64,000 bases of DNA from positions 447,222-511,221 of the forward strand of contig MNCI01033476.1 of the NCBI GenBank assembly GCA_015680685.1, in the 5' to 3' direction. The position numbers and the translations under genes were made by a program. Numbering within the stretch: the stretch's first letter is position 1; every line of letters begins with the position of its first letter. The notes beneath the pieces are model-generated. The model had not been told where the DNA came from, did no database searches, and worked only from the letters and a program-made list of their open reading frames with translations. Below are positions 41,481 through 54,950 of the stretch, in pieces. This DNA comes from Gnetum montanum. Taxonomy: Eukaryota > Streptophyta > Gnetopsida > Gnetales > Gnetaceae.

Positions 41481-44400
41481 GGTTCAGGTAGGGTGGATCA
41501 CAACTTGAATTTTTTTTAAATAAGTACTAGAGCTTAGAGTTGAGAAGGATTGGGTTATTGATGAATATTTGAATTTCATAAGATGATGGTAGGAAAGGTC
41601 TAGTTCATTGACTCAAAATGTGGAGAGTCTTTTCTTTGACGACCTGGAGCATATTGGAGATTTGGTAGAGCTTAGGATTCTTCTTTTTTTTTTCACCTAG
41701 AAATGACCAGCATTTAAGAACAAGTGGATAGTCTCTTATCTTGATTGGTTCTTTTTCACCAAGTCATGTTGGATTGCTCACCACCTAGTTGGCAAGGCCT
41801 TGCCATAGATTTTATTTGAATCATAAGTCCATCCTCTACGAATGGGAAATAGGACTTTTCATTGATTAACTTTTAAATTTGAGAATGTCTAGCTTTCTAT
41901 AGAATACTTTTGGACTAAGCTAGTATAGATTTGGAACATGGAGGAGGTTACTCTTGGATCTTGTGGAGTGTTAGAGAAGCTTGTGATGTTTCAATGATTT
42001 TTCTCTCAACAGCAAAGGTAAACATGGTTCCCAATGATGTAAGCTACTTTGGACAAGGTGGGCTAGATCCAAGGACAGGTATGTTTGTTAATGAAGTGGA
42101 ACTCCATTATGCAAGATCTAGTTATAGTCGAAAAAAAAGTGAGAACATTAGTTTATGAGGAGTAGGTCTACTAGAAACAATGCTCAAAGAAAAGATGGCA
42201 AAAGGAAGGAGATTAAGATTCTGCTTACTTTCATATAATTACAAATAGGAGAAATCAAAAGAGATGCTTAATTAAATTCTTCCTAGATACCCAAAAGGAT
42301 CTCCAGGTCCTAGTTGTCTATTTTCATAACGTATATGATCAAAATGAGAGGGTTAATACTGAACTATTGAAAGGTATGATCCCCTACTTGGTTTACCTTA
42401 TTAATCCAGAGAAGATACTCTAAAAAGGAGATTTTTTCAATAGTGGCTGAGGCACCAAATGACAAGATTCCTAGGATGGATGGCTAGAACTTTGAATGCA
42501 TCAAAGCATATTAGGATGTTATTGGAAAGGATTTTGAGGGTCTTTTTCAAGAAGGATTAAAGCATGATACTTTTTTCAAAGCCTAGAATAATACCTACAT
42601 TGTTTTGTTACCTAAGAAGGAGGAGGACAATCCCTAGGGGATTGTAGGCCTATTAGTCTTTGTAATAGTTTTTATAAAAATTTTTCCAAGCTGTTGGTAA
42701 ATTGCATAAAGCCCTTGCTACAAAAGATCATAGAGGCAGATCAATTAGGATTCATCCTTGGGAGGGATATTATTGATAGTGTTATTATGAAAAATGAGGC
42801 TTTGCATTGGGCTTACATTTAGAAATAGGATATTTTCTTTTCCAAATTAATTTATAAAAAGCATATGATAGGGTAGATTGGGATGCCTTACTTTTTATCT
42901 CAAAGGAGTTGGGATTTTATACAGGGTCTGTCAAATGATCAAGTTCATGCTTTTTATAGTTAGATCTTAAGTTTTCCTAAATGAATAGATATCTTAGCAA
43001 TTTTTCCTAAAATGTGATCCTTTATTATCATATCTCTTTGCTATTGTTGTTAATAATCTCTACAGATAAAGCTGAATATCATGTCCTTGGTCTTTTTTTC
43101 CCTAGAATCTTCATACTCTTTGGTATGTAGATGACATGATAAACTTTTTTCTTAGCATCTATTCTTGAGGTCAGAAAGGTGAACTAGGTGTTGGATGGAC
43201 TTTTTTAGTCAATAGGGCTTGAAGTTTAGAATAATATAGAGCTTTTTCACATGGGATGCCCAACATAAAGATTAAATGTATAAGACATATTTTTGGGTGT
43301 AGTATTGGTTTACTTTCAACTACTTATCTAGGGAAGCCTTTTTTTTTTGTGAATAAAGATTAGTTAATAGTTGGGAAGGAGTGTTGGAAAAGATGTAGAA
43401 GAAGATGGCCTCTTGAAGAGGTATGTTCTTGTTTTCTACAAGTAAGCTAACTCTAGCTAATTCTATCCTCTTAAGCATTCCCATTTATAGTGCATTGGTT
43501 TTCAATCCTCTAGCTCAATTTGTGTCATAAGTCAATTATATTGTAAGGAATTTCCTTTAATCTAATGGGAGGGAGTGTCATTGATTTCATTTGATTACTT
43601 GGAATAAGGTAGCTATCCTAGTGCATGTAGGTGGTTGTGGACTTTAAGATTTTAGGAGGTAGACTTGTATTTTGGCTGTTAAATTGGCTTGGGAGGTTTG
43701 GTCCTAAGATAATAAGCCTTAGGTCAATTATCTTCAAATGTGTATCTTAATGTGTGGGCTTTCTCGACTAGAGCCTTTGAGATATGGAAAATAATTAGGA
43801 GAGGATGGAATTTCCTTCAATCACTTAGGTGATGGGAATTTAGGGAAATAGACATTTTGGTGAAAGATCTTCTAGTAGGACAAGCTCATCACAAAAGGAA
43901 TGTGGAAGTTTTTTCTAAACCAATCACCTTATTGCACCAAGGTCCAAGGGTGCATATAAAGGATTGGTTCAATAGGGGGTAGTGGAGAATTTTGTTAATT
44001 TTTCATGATGATAATAGACATGGCACCAATTCATCCAAATTCTTTACATGCTTAAAAGAGATAGCCCCCCTAATTTAGCCCATGAAGATACCTTGCATTT
44101 TTCTTTAAAAAACCACAAACAATGGGTCCCATGTCTTTATATGCAATCTTTTGCCAAAGGAAATGGAACCTTATTTGGAGGTTGCATTATCCATCGAAGG
44201 TGAATTTTTTTGCTTGGTTGTTGGCTCACCATGTAGTGCTCACTTAGGAAAAACTCAAGCGATGCAATTTTGCCATTGCCTCTTAGTATATCCTTTGCTA
44301 TAAGGATATTGAAGCTATGACACCCCTTTTCAAGGAATGTCTATTTACAAAGGTGGTAGGTTGATTCATGCACATGTGGAATGGGATCATGTAGGATTAG

Positions 44401-44700
44401 TGTTGGGCAACTATTACATAAGGGCCCATCATTAAAAGCCACTTGCATGAGATTTCATTATGGGTGAAGGTTGCTTGGGAGATTTGGCTCAAGTGGAATG
44501 GTTGAAATTTTCATGCAAGGTGCCAAAACTCTCCCTTTAAATGCATCTTGGAAGCATTTTCCAACTTTCACTTGTCAAAAAATATCCATGAATGCACAAT
44601 GACAATGTTTAATACTCATGAATCTTTGTGGGATGAGCCAATGTAGTGGTGGTAAACTGTATCTTTCTTTGTTTGTCTGAATATATATAACCTCTATTTT
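41480..44700 (+). pseudogene. Decayed L1-type LINE: endonuclease end, RT and zf-RVT
   Basis: Plus strand, many stops and shifts. The end of the endonuclease is seen near 41710-41930 (SYLDWFFFTKSC, FKFENVWLSIEYFW). A linker with KKRWQKEGD and AYFHIITNRRNQKR follows near 42180-42260. RT is at 42590-43140: a RPISLCNSFYK-like start near 42645, FSKLLVNCIKPLLQKIIEAD, QLGFILGRDIIDSVIMKNEA and an IYKKHMI-like Ala-Tyr-Asp region, with WYVDDM near 43125. The C-terminal zf-RVT part is at 43560-44340 (WNKVAI, LAVKLAWEVW, LIWRLHYPSKVNFFAWLLAH and a Cys-x2-Cys-like end). No 5' end or poly(A) tail could be fixed. Confidence 0.78.
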
Positions 44701-44794
44701 AAATGAGCTTTATGATGTTGCACATGACTATTTTTTGGATTTTAGTTTTTATGCCCTATAAGAATGCCTAGGGTGTTTTGACCGGTATGGTTGT

Positions 44795-45771
44795 TGATGA
44801 GTGATTGAAGGTACCCCTACACCTAACCATACAAATCATGAAGCGTTCATGCACAATCTGGTCAAATTCCATGGACTCTCTAGTTTCTGGTGCACTAGTC
44901 TTCTAAGAAGTGAATCTTGCCCTAACGTCATTTTTTGTCTTCCCAATTACACTTGTGAAGTACAAAGGTACGGTTAAGTGTAATTGAGGCATATGATTTT
45001 AATCCTTTTATGTTTTATGTTCTTTGGTGCTTGAAGAGATAGATAAAGTAATTTAATGACTAATTCAATCTAACTAACTAATTGGTCTCTAGATAATCCT
45101 AATATAAGCATATGATCTAAATTTCTATACACATCTTGAACCCACGTATTCACTACTAGGTTACCAAGCACTACACTAATGGGTGCACCAAGTAATAATG
45201 CTACTGGGATTACTAAGCGAATATGTATTTACGCTTGAAGTGGTTGTACTTATGTACTTAATCTATTTAGCTTAATTTAGCTTAATGGATTGAATTTTTA
45301 ATAAAAACAATGAATGCATAAATAAAAAATTTAAACTATTCACAATGCTACAAGGTTTATCAAGAAGCTTATCTTTATTATCGTACATACTGGTATGGTT
45401 CAGGTACAATAGTGCCCAAATAAAGATCCATACACTCAATGACTCTTGCTATGGGCACTTGGGAAAAATATTCTAGCTTTCAAATAGACAAATTGTAAGA
45501 GCTCTACTACCACTATGAATCTAATCCCCATAAACATAGCTAGGAGCTTGGATTTAGGTTTTACTCTAGGGCTATGTTGATGGGGCCCTATCAACATAGC
45601 AAATGCTACATCGATGGAGCAACATCATGTAAATAGGGTGCCATCGATGGGGGCCTATTGACGAGGGTACATCAACAGTGGCTTGTTGATGAGGAAACAC
45701 CATGTAAATGGCCCCCATTGACAAGGTTGCATCAATGAGGACCTATTGATGCAACACTTTGATGCTCATCA
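44795..45771 (-). repeat. Element E 3' LTR
   Basis: 977 bp, TGATGAG to CTCATCA. The U3 end (45560-45765) is a run of about 20-30-bp imperfect units around ATCGATGGGGCC, GTTGATGAGG and CATTGACAAGG, many of them self-complementary. Confidence 0.88.
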
Positions 45772-45786
45772 TACCCCCATGACTAA
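45772..45786 (-). promoter_or_regulatory. PPT of element E
   Basis: Minus strand TTAGTCATGGGGGTA directly before the LTR, as in A and C. Confidence 0.8.
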
Positions 45787-45989
45787 GTGAAAACTCATCC
45801 TTAGGTTCTTTTACAAAGTTGGAAATGTATGGGATTATTGATTGACTCTGAACAAAACAAAAAAAATTAACTTGACAAAACTGAGTGCCTAAGTGTATAG
45901 ATCAACACATTACAAAAAATTGTGATGTTCATGATAAAAAATTGAACACCATGACATGACCACAAAAATTTGAATAGCACATCCTCTAA

Positions 45990-48827
45990 TGGTATGAAGA
46001 CGGTGGTGAAGATTAGATAATCCTAGGTGCTGATGTCTCTTGAGGCTCTAAAGGACCTTTGCTGGCTCCAACATGTGCAGTAGTTGAGGTAGCTATGGCT
46101 ATCCTACTATAGCTGCAACCTCTGGTGGAATGTGAAAGGCATCAAGCAATGCCTTCATCTTCTCCTCCTTACTCCATGGCTCATTTGTAGTCCACGTGGC
46201 ATCACTAATGTGGGATGGAATGGGGACATACCATAGATAGGGCATGATTGGAAACATCTCCTTTACATTGAAAAACTAGGCAGCGAACTATTTACATTTG
46301 ATGTCAAATGTCCTTACTACATTTTGTAGCTTCTAGTAGTCATTCATCCTCCTAGCTAGGTTCTCAATAGTTGATCATTGATTTGCGAAGCATGCCTTGA
46401 GAACTTTGAGTTCAATGTTGGCCACCACAAGCTTGTCCTTGGTGTCCTTGTGGTGCTTGAACTCAACCTTATACAACAAGTATGATTTGGTCACCTATTT
46501 CTCTAATTTTGACCATGACTATCCAATAGTCAACATGGCCAAATTTGTAATAGACATTGGCAAGCTCTATGTACCCCGTCATCTCCTTGATTTGCAACTC
46601 CTTTGTGTGGATTTCCACCTTGTTGTAGGCATCTATGATGGGTTGCCAAACTTCTTTGCCTTAATGGAGTTGTTGGAGGGCTTCATTTGCTTTTTCCTTC
46701 ATGAATTGGATATGATTTTTATTACTTCCTTCTGTAGACCAACTTACTCTCTATAATGATCTTTGACTTTCTCAAATTTGAAAGCTTTAGATTTCTAGGT
46801 AGCTACCACAATTGTAGTCTTCTGGAAAAGGGCACACACATCCTCCATGGAGAGATTCCTGTTCTCTACTACCAATCTCCTTAGTTTTGTGTTTGCTCTA
46901 GCTAGTTGCTTTTGTTGTTCATGGATAAATTTAGTTAACTATTGCTTGTGCCCATCAAAATTCTACAGGAAATGATTTTTTGTGGTCAATTGGACATTCT
47001 CCTAGTGGGTCTGATCCAAGGACTTTTGAGTCTTGTGTTGTGTGGCCTCTACCAAGGATTTGTAGAATACCACTATTTCCATTACACCCTCAACCCCTTT
47101 GAGCTTGGTGTGAAGCTATTCCATAGCTTCATCTCTTGTTAGTGCTAGGTTGAGAAATGTGGGATTGGTAATCTGGGCTCTTAGTTCAGCAACTTCCATA
47201 GCCAAGCATTCATTCTACTCTTTGGCTATTTTAAGTTGTTCCTCCAATATGATATTTTTGCTCCTTGCCTCCAGCAACTCCGATTGGGTTGTAGTGATGT
47301 TGTTTGGAAGGTCAAAGACATTGGAAGTGGTTGCTTGGTTCCCACTAGTTGGTCCAATAGTTCTTCATGCTATGCTATTCTTATTCTATTACTTATGATC
47401 CTTGTGGATTTGTACACATCTCTAAGTGTAGTGATGTCTAATGCAGATGCCACAGGTGCATTGAGCATTTCGGCAACCCTGTCAATGATAACTTTTGCTA
47501 TTGTTTCTTATCCCTGATGTTGCATCACAACATTCCTATAGATTTATAGGAGTGTCTATTATTTTGTGAGAGATACTATGACCTCTCTGGCACTTGGATT
47601 CGACCTCGTGAACAATTGTGTTCTTTGGGTTGAGAAAATGGATCCACCCTCACCTAAAAAACTAATTATTTGGGCCACCTCATTAAGGTGACTCATGGCT
47701 GGTCTGTAGACAAATGGGTCCTCATAACTCATGCCTACTTATTACTCTTGTTCACTCAATAGCCATTCTTTGTATTCTTGCAACCATTGGCAATTACAGC
47801 GATGTCTAGCATAGTTGTTTAAGTGGTGGGTGGAGGTGGTGATTGCTACTCCTCTTCATGGATAGTTGTGACAGGTGTCTTATCCTTCATGATTTCTACA
47901 CAGTTGGTGGCTAGAATAGTTTTGACAGTGTCATTGGTATAAATGACTATCCCTTCCCTTTGACAAAGTTTCCTGATGAGGCATGGAAAGGGGAGTGGCT
48001 TCCTTCTGCATTCATTTTCTTTAAATCACTTTTCCATCTCCAAATAGATCAGCTATGGAAGGTTGACCAAGAATCTCCCACTTAGAGTGGTGCATGCTCA
48101 GGTAGAGAAGGTGGTGATTTTGCTTGGCCTCATCATGAGATTGAGGTGGAAGGTTGCAATCTTGTAATGGATCGTCTCTGTCGGTGTAAGCACACCAAAC
48201 TCCTTGCAATTGACATCATAACATTGTTGCATCCATTCTTTCTTGATGCCCAAATTTTCCTGCATTGGAATTTCAGTAAGATTTGCCCTTATTTTAGGCA
48301 ACCCAAGCACTACAAAAATGGCCTACATCAAGTAGGACACTGAGATGTCCTTAATTTTCACCATTTCTTTAGGTTACATGTTGTTCCAGAATAAGAATGT
48401 TTCTCCCATGTACCACTCCCTAGTGAAAGTGATGATTGGCCACATGGGAGAGGCCTTTAGATGGTCCTATACTTTTCTTGGTGCATGCTCTAGGAAAGGG
48501 TCAAAATTTAACTCCTAAAGCACTGATTTTTAGACCTCCCTTAATTTAATCTAATTTAGGCAAGCCTCTGTTAAGGTCACCTCAAGATTTGCTACTTGCA
48601 CTAGCGCATCATCCTGATGGGAGTGTTCTGTTGTTGCTACTACTGGTTCTAGAATCTATCTAATAGATTCCACTTTTACCTCTTCCCTAAGAGGACCTAT
48701 GGCATGGGTTGTGAGTGGTTCTTCTTAGGGTTGTTCTTGGCCTCTTCTTATTCTAGGTCGTTTCTCCCTTGGTTGGAATGGTCTTGCTTCCTACATGTAC
48801 TTTCCTTTTGGTGCCATTTGCAGTCAC
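45990..48827 (-). pseudogene. Element E extra 3' ORF: plant-transposon domain plus coiled coil
   Basis: Homologue of 21141-23990. Start ATG at 48825-48827 (MAPKGKYM) after a mutated acceptor (GCAA). The first domain is at about 48360-47900 (MQENLGIKKEWMQQ, CYDVNCKEFGVLTPTE, MMRPSKITTFST, LPFPCLIRKLCQREGI). The coiled-coil-rich part is at 47300-46300 (EVAELRAQI, ARANTKLRRLVVENRNLSME, FEKVKDHYRE). The end contains YVPIPSHISDATWT and KEEKMKALLDAFHIPPEVAA near 46200-46120. The retained colinearity with C shows it was a real gene of the family. No transmembrane or signal segment is evident. Function not known. Confidence 0.7.
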
Positions 48828-50900
48828 AACACATCCATGGATTAGTAGATATAATGTGTAACTTTTCATTTTTTTGGATACCTTTTTCTCATTAGTTAGT
48901 TACATTTTGGCTAAGTTACAAATTCATTATTTTATTGATTATTTATTATAAATGTCACTAAAGCTCATTGGAAAGGTTTAACTCTTGTAATTTGGTGTTT
49001 AATGGTTGATTTCTTAGTTAAACATTTGTCGGAGTTAAAAAATAGCATGAAAATTTTTTGATAAAAAATGGTACATTTGTGGCCCACACGATGTAGAGCT
49101 TACCTCTGGTAGTTGTAGGGTCAAAGAATGGAGTGATTTGGATAAATGGTTTGTAAGTTATGGGCTTTGGAAGGTTTTGGGCTCTGAAAAATTGAAAAAC
49201 TCCTTTGGCATTTGTGAGAAAACGTAAAATTATTTAAGTGGGGTTACACCTATTTATACTATTTTATCTTATGTCGACAAGGCCTCGTATATGGGGCCTC
49301 ATATACAGGTTAGCTATATCGACGAGGCTCCATATATGAGGCCCATTGACAAAAATTTTTAAACATCAATATCTCAAGAAATATAATGAATTTTTGAATA
49401 AAATTGGGATCTATGGAATCCCAGAAAAATCCAAGAATATGATAAAATCATTGAAGAGGGTCTTTGAAAGCTCAAAAATTGAAAAATTTGATAGAAAATG
49501 TATTTAATGAACAAAATTTGTAAAGGAACACATGGTATGATGCAGAAGATGGGTGTACTAAAGATTTGGTTAACAAAAATGTCAAAGGATAAGGTGCTTA
49601 ACACACCTAATCAAGAGATGTGCAAGTGGGTCCTCCCCATAGTAGGCATGTGCCTTTTTTTTTGCCCTTGCATAACCTCAACCTAAGGAGTTCGTGGGCC
49701 CCATAGGTAACTAATGTTAATGGAAGTTAAGAACCAAAACCTAGAAGATTCTACCTAAGAATTCAAATACATTAGACCAAGACATAGAATCAAGAACATG
49801 GACATTGGTAGCAAGGTGAATTATGGTCAGCATAGATGGATGAGAGAGAAGGTGAAATGGAATTCCAACTAAGATCATAAGAAGTCCTTAGTAGAGTTTG
49901 TGCTTAAAATAACAAAAGAAGATCCATCCTTAGTCCAGACCAAAGCCAACCTCTTTCAATGACTTTGCATCACCACTCCAAGACTGATCCACCCCCGCAG
50001 GATACAAGAGTACTCCCATAAAAGAACCACCATTCCATAAAGAGATAAAAAGAGAAGTAGGAAGTGAGATAGAACCTTAGTAAGAGGGGACCTTCAGATA
50101 TGGGTGCATGTTTTTCTAGTCCCATAACTAGTGCTTGTAGCCTATTTATTTCTCTAAGGGGTATGCTTTGAATTCCTATCATGTTTTTTTTCCTTATTTT
50201 TTTTCTTTCTTATTTTTTTTGTTTTAGATTTTTGGATGGGAACCACATCATGCAAAGACTTTATTTGACTTCCTATTAGTGGTTGGAATGGAATGGTAAG
50301 AAGTCTATGAAAAACACTCAAGCACTCAAGTAAGTAGAAGAGTACAAAAAGTACTGAGTCCCCTTGAAGTCACACCCTATTCAAACCTTTGAATCTTTTC
50401 CAATTCTAGAAACTACCAAGGTTACAAATTTATTAAAAGTTTATTTAATGAAAGGGACCTCAAACTTCTAGAACAAGGAAAACCATAGAGTTTGTGGATA
50501 GGTGGATGACATGGACTCACTGCCTGTTCCATGAAGAAGAAACCATGACTGAGTCATGGGTACAAAAATTCAAAAATAAAAACCAAATATTAGCAAACCA
50601 AAAACATAAAGCACTAACCGCAATTAGTAATAGCTACAGCACCACAGTGTCCTATTGGCAATAAAGTACTTTTATTAGGAAAAATTTGAAGATCACACTC
50701 AAACAAAGTAAAATATATAAGAAAGTGTAAAATATTCAAGAAAGATTCAAATGTACTAACAATGGTGTAAAAAAATGATGTAAAAATATGAAAAATTTTG
50801 AAAATCAAAAAGTTGTAAAATAAATAACTTACAAAATCAAAAATTTGGAAAACAAAAAATAGAAAAATTGAGGAGCCATGTGGATGATTTAGCATGGATG
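48828..50900 (-). other. Element E 3' non-coding region
   Basis: Homologous to 19040-21140 of C and in part to the 3' region of A. A single copy of the AAGGGGTATGCTTTGAATTCC block lies at 50155-50177. The segment 48900-49320 contains GTCGACAAGGCCTCG-type units (near 49275-49335) like those in the LTR U3. No gene. Confidence 0.55.
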
Positions 50901-52120
50901 GCCATCTCCCCCATGACTAAGTTGGAAAAAGAAGATCCAAAAAATTGAGCGTGGTTGTTCATCCCTTGAGATATTTATTGTACTAGCTTGCTTTGGCTCA
51001 TGAAAAAGCTTCACTTGTTGGATGTTGACCAACTGCTTTTTATTTTGGCTCTTAGGTTTGCATATGATCATGGCCCCAGAAGAAAAGGTTTCGTTAATTA
51101 TGTAGGGTCCTTCCCACAATGTTTGGAATTTTTTTTCTAAGGTACATGTGTGCGAGTCTAGTAAAGAACCTTATCTTCCAGTTAAAATTTCACTATTTTT
51201 ATTCTTTGGTAATGTCATTGTTTATTAAATGCATTGTGAACTTCATTCAAAGATAGGACCACCAATCAATTTTTGTCTAACATGTTGAGGTTGATCAGTC
51301 TTTCTTTTTGAGCTAGACTTAGGTCAAGATTCAGGTCATAAGCTGTTGAGAGTGTAGGGAGCTTGGATTAAACTAGAAGTGTTGGAAGTTTTTCATACAA
51401 TGATTTATAGGGAGAGTAGCCAATAGGAAGTTTCCATGTTGAGCGGTAGGCCCAAAGGGCATCATTGAGTTTTATGCTGCAATATCTCCTATATTTGCTT
51501 ATGGTTCTCGTTAAGATCTTTGTGATTTCCTAGTTAGTTACCTTTGCTTGACCATTGGCTTGGGGATGATAGGGTGTTAATTTATGTTCAACCCCCAAGC
51601 ATTGCATAAATTTTCTAAAAGTGGCACCTATAAAATGAGTTTTGTTATTAGAAATCAGTGCACATGGTACCCAAAACCTATTTACAACATTTTGTTGTAC
51701 AAATCTACCAGTAGTGGATGATGTACAATCGGTGATGGCTAGTACTTCTGCCCATTTGGTGTAGTAGTTGATTACTATGATGATATACACCTTTCCATTG
51801 GACATGGGTGTGATGGGACCCATGAAGTCTATGCCCCATATGTCAAAGGGCTCTAATGGTTGAATCCACTGTTAAGGATCCTCCATTTGTGTGGTCATCC
51901 CACCATCTCTTTGGAAACATTCACAAGATCAGACAAATTGGTTAACATCCTTGAATATTGTAGGCTAATAGTATCTTGCCATTAAAATTTTTATGGCCGT
52001 GCATCTCCTTGCATAATGGCCTCTGCAAGGACCTTCATGAGCATCTTGGAGAACACGTAATTAATCCACATCAAGGACACACCAACAAACTAGGTCGTCA
52101 GCACACACCTTGTAAAGGTG
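50900..52120 (-). pseudogene. Element E integrase
   Basis: HHCC region EGPCRGHYARRCTAIKILMA near 52030. Core is open at 51530-51823: IDFMGPITPMSNGKVY, CALISNNKTHFIG (second Asp position is Asn) and PYHPQANGQAKVTN, with Lys at the catalytic Glu position (51542-51544). AYRSTWKLPIGYSPYKSL and LSLAQKERLINLNMLD follow. The C-terminal part (50889-51119) has MWEGPYIINETFSSGAMI and KKQLVNIQQVKLFHEP. No chromodomain. Confidence 0.85.
50901..50919 (-). promoter_or_regulatory. Element E internal polypurine-like motif
   Basis: Minus strand TTAGTCATGGGGGAGATGG, overlapping the last codons of the integrase frame (LSHGGDGHP). Confidence 0.5.
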
Positions 52121-53900
52121 TCCATTGATTTTCATGAAGTACTTTGCTTGATGAAGGAATTGTTATTTCTTCCTAAAGTCTAGATCTTGTGGCATCTCCT
52201 AAGTGAGAAGGTAAGTGAGGATGCCATCATACCATTTTGGTTCAGTGGGCACTTGGTTATTTATTACTCCTATAAAGAGGAGTTCTTTTGAAAATTGATT
52301 AGAGAGTGGACTCTCTTCCTCTTTATTATCCCATCTTAATCGAGAGAGGTGGTCAGCAATCACATTCTTAGTTCCTTTCCAATCTACCATTGTGAGATTG
52401 AATTCATGCAAGATCACAAGCCATCATATGATATGGGGGCTTACTATTGGCTTGTTCATCAGGAAGCAGATGGCACTATGGTTTGTATGCACAAATATTT
52501 TATAACCAAGCACATAGTGCCTAAACGTTTCAAGAGCATACATTAGTAGCATTAATTCTTCCTTCATTGTGGTGTAATTCAGCTGTGCACCCATAATGCT
52601 TTGGCTTGTATAAAGAATGTAATATAGACATTTTTTATCACCCAACTGGATAAGCATAGCTCTCAAGGCATAATTAGATGCATCTGTCATTGTGTGGAAT
52701 GGTCTAGACTAGTCTAGTGCTCGTAGAATTGGAGTTTCTATGAGTTTCTCCTTTAGTAGTTGGAATGCATGTTCACACTCCTTGGTCCAAACAGATAGAA
52801 CATCTTTCTTTGTAAGCTCGATTAATGGTTTTGTAATCTTAGAGAAATTCTCTATGAATCACTGATAGTAGCCAGTGTGTCCAAGGAATGATTTGACATC
52901 TTTAACTATCTCTGGTTGATGTGTGATTCCTTGGGTGACCCTTATCTTTTAATGGTCTACCTCAATCCTTGCTTGAGTAATTCTATGCCCTAGTACTATG
53001 CCTTCTTATACCATTAAATGGCTTTTCTACTAATTGAGCCTAAGGTCTATTTTAACACATTTTTTTAGTACTTCTCAAGGTGGTCTAGGGCTTGCTCAAA
53101 TGTAGCCCCATAGGTAGAGAAGTCATCCATGAGGATTTCTACCTTGCTAACAATTTGCTATTGGAAAATACTAAGGACTAGGCATTGAAATGTTGTAGGG
53201 GCATTGCATAGACTAAACGACATCTTACAATATGCAAAAATCTCCCATGGACTCTTGAATGTTACCTTGGCCTAATCTTTTGGCATAATTTGGATTTGGT
53301 TATAGCCACTATAACCATCCAAGAAGCTATAATAGTAATGCTTAGAGATAGTGTCCAACACTTGATCCACAAATGGCAATGGAAAATGATTTTTAAATGT
53401 TGCCATGTTCAACAACTTGAAGTTAATGTAGACCTGCCACTTGCCACCTTTCTTTGGCACAATTACAAGTAGGCTAATCCACTCACTATTTGTAGTGGGA
53501 TAGATGAACCCTACCTTTAGAAGTTGTTCTATTTCCTGCTTGATAATTTCCTTTAATTTGGGGTTTAGTCATCTTTGTGGCTGCCTTCTTGGTTTTATGG
53601 TTGGGTTGATGTAGATGTGATGCTAGCATATCCTTGGATCGATTCCTGTAAGTTTAGGATAAGACCAAGCAAAGGTTGTTGGCCACTTGTTGACAACCTA
53701 CAATAGCTTATCTTTTTGTTATGGAGCAAGATTTGCATTAATTATGACTAGCTTATCATTGTTTAAAAATGCATATTCCATGTCAGCTAGTAGAGTTTTT
53801 AACTCTATGGACTCTTACTTAAAATTATTAGGGATTTCCAACTCTCCCCAATACTTATTATCATCTCCATTATCAGAGAGTTGGTGATGAACTCGCTTAA
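52121..53900 (-). pseudogene. Element E reverse transcriptase and RNase H
   Basis: Pre-RT: YWGELEIPNNFK, IELKTLLADMEYAFLNNDKL and IGIDPRICQHH-type codons (53890-53600). RT is open at 53272-53460: PKKGGKWQVYINFKLLNMAT, FPLPFVDQVLDTISKHYYYS and FLDGYSGYNQIQIMPKD. LMDDFSTYGATFEQAL, with both catalytic Asp, lies at 53097-53130. RNase H is open at 52424-52690: TDASNYALRAMLIQLGDKK, ELMLLMYALETFRHYVLGYK, then HTNHSAICFLMNKP, where the Asp of T-D-H is Asn. It continues at 52199-52417 with KGTKNVIADHLSRLRWD. Confidence 0.88.
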
Positions 53901-54089
53901 GTTCATCCATGCTTTCGACATAGGTGCATGTCAGGCACTTAGTTGGTTCCATGCATAATGTGTTGCTATTAGAGTCAGTTGTCAGCCACTAATTTCCCTC
54001 TTGTTTTGTGGCTACTGCATACAAGCACCTTTAGATATTTGTTTCATGTGCACATTGATTGCATGCTTGAATGAATGTACTCTTAATGG

Positions 54090-54950
54090 ATCAAATTTTT
54101 TGCATGCAATTACACCCATTATCACTATACATGAAGCATGGAACATGCTTCTTCTCTAAATGTCCAAATTCATTTTCCTTGGAGATTTACAAGGATAGGT
54201 CCTTGATGCCCATTTGTGCATCAACCGTGCTTAACCATGCCCTTTCCATAATGATGGGGAAGTCACCTTTGTAGTTATCAACCTTGATAAGTAAAAAATC
54301 GACAAGATAGGACCACCCACTAACTATGGTCATAATGGCCTTCACTAATTCCAAAGAGAGTGATTGATTGATCTATGAATTCTAAACAAATATTGCTCTT
54401 CTTGAGAGGTGGTAGATTCCAAGCTTTGTACATGTCATGAGAGATGAGAATGACACCGGAACTAGAATCAAGAAGAGCCTTGCATGGCTCATGTCTAGCG
54501 ATTTGTAAATAAATAAAAGGACTTCTTAGGTTAGATCTTTTCATGGGAAGCTTGCTAGCCTTGATCCAATTGGAAACAACATGAATTAGCATTATATTGT
54601 GGATTTGAGGTGGCACTTGGTTTGAAGGACACTCAAATGTGTTTGATGTAGAGGATGAGGGTGTTGGAGATACAGGGCAACTAGTAGGATTAGGTTATGA
54701 GGGTTTGGGAGGACTTTTGGGTTAGAAGAAGGGCCATTTCCTAGATTGATTATTTGAAGCACTTGGTTGGAAATCTAGTTGTGAATGTACAACCCTTGTA
54801 ACATTTTGTTGTTATGGTTGTGGAGGCATTTCATCCTGCATGGATGAAATAGGAGGTAACTGGGTTGAAGGTAGAGGGATGTGTGTAGACGGATATGCAG
54901 GATGATAAGGATATGGGTTCTTCCCTCGAGTAGATGGTAAATGAGTTTGA
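54090..54950 (-). pseudogene. Element E linker end and protease
   Basis: Protease frame 54320-54616 has IHNIMLIHVVSNWIKASKLP, FIYLQIARHEPCKALLDSSS (the G of D-S-G is changed to S), GVILISHDMYKAWNLPPLKK and FIDQSITLFG. It then shifts; a FPIIMERAWLST-like segment is at 54230-54260. Upstream linker is Pro/Ser/Thr-rich with many stops. Confidence 0.8.

Noticed and set aside
46397-47517. Several plus-strand frames of 60-120 codons
   Set aside because: They are antisense to the coiled-coil ORF of element E, which aligns with element C on the minus strand.
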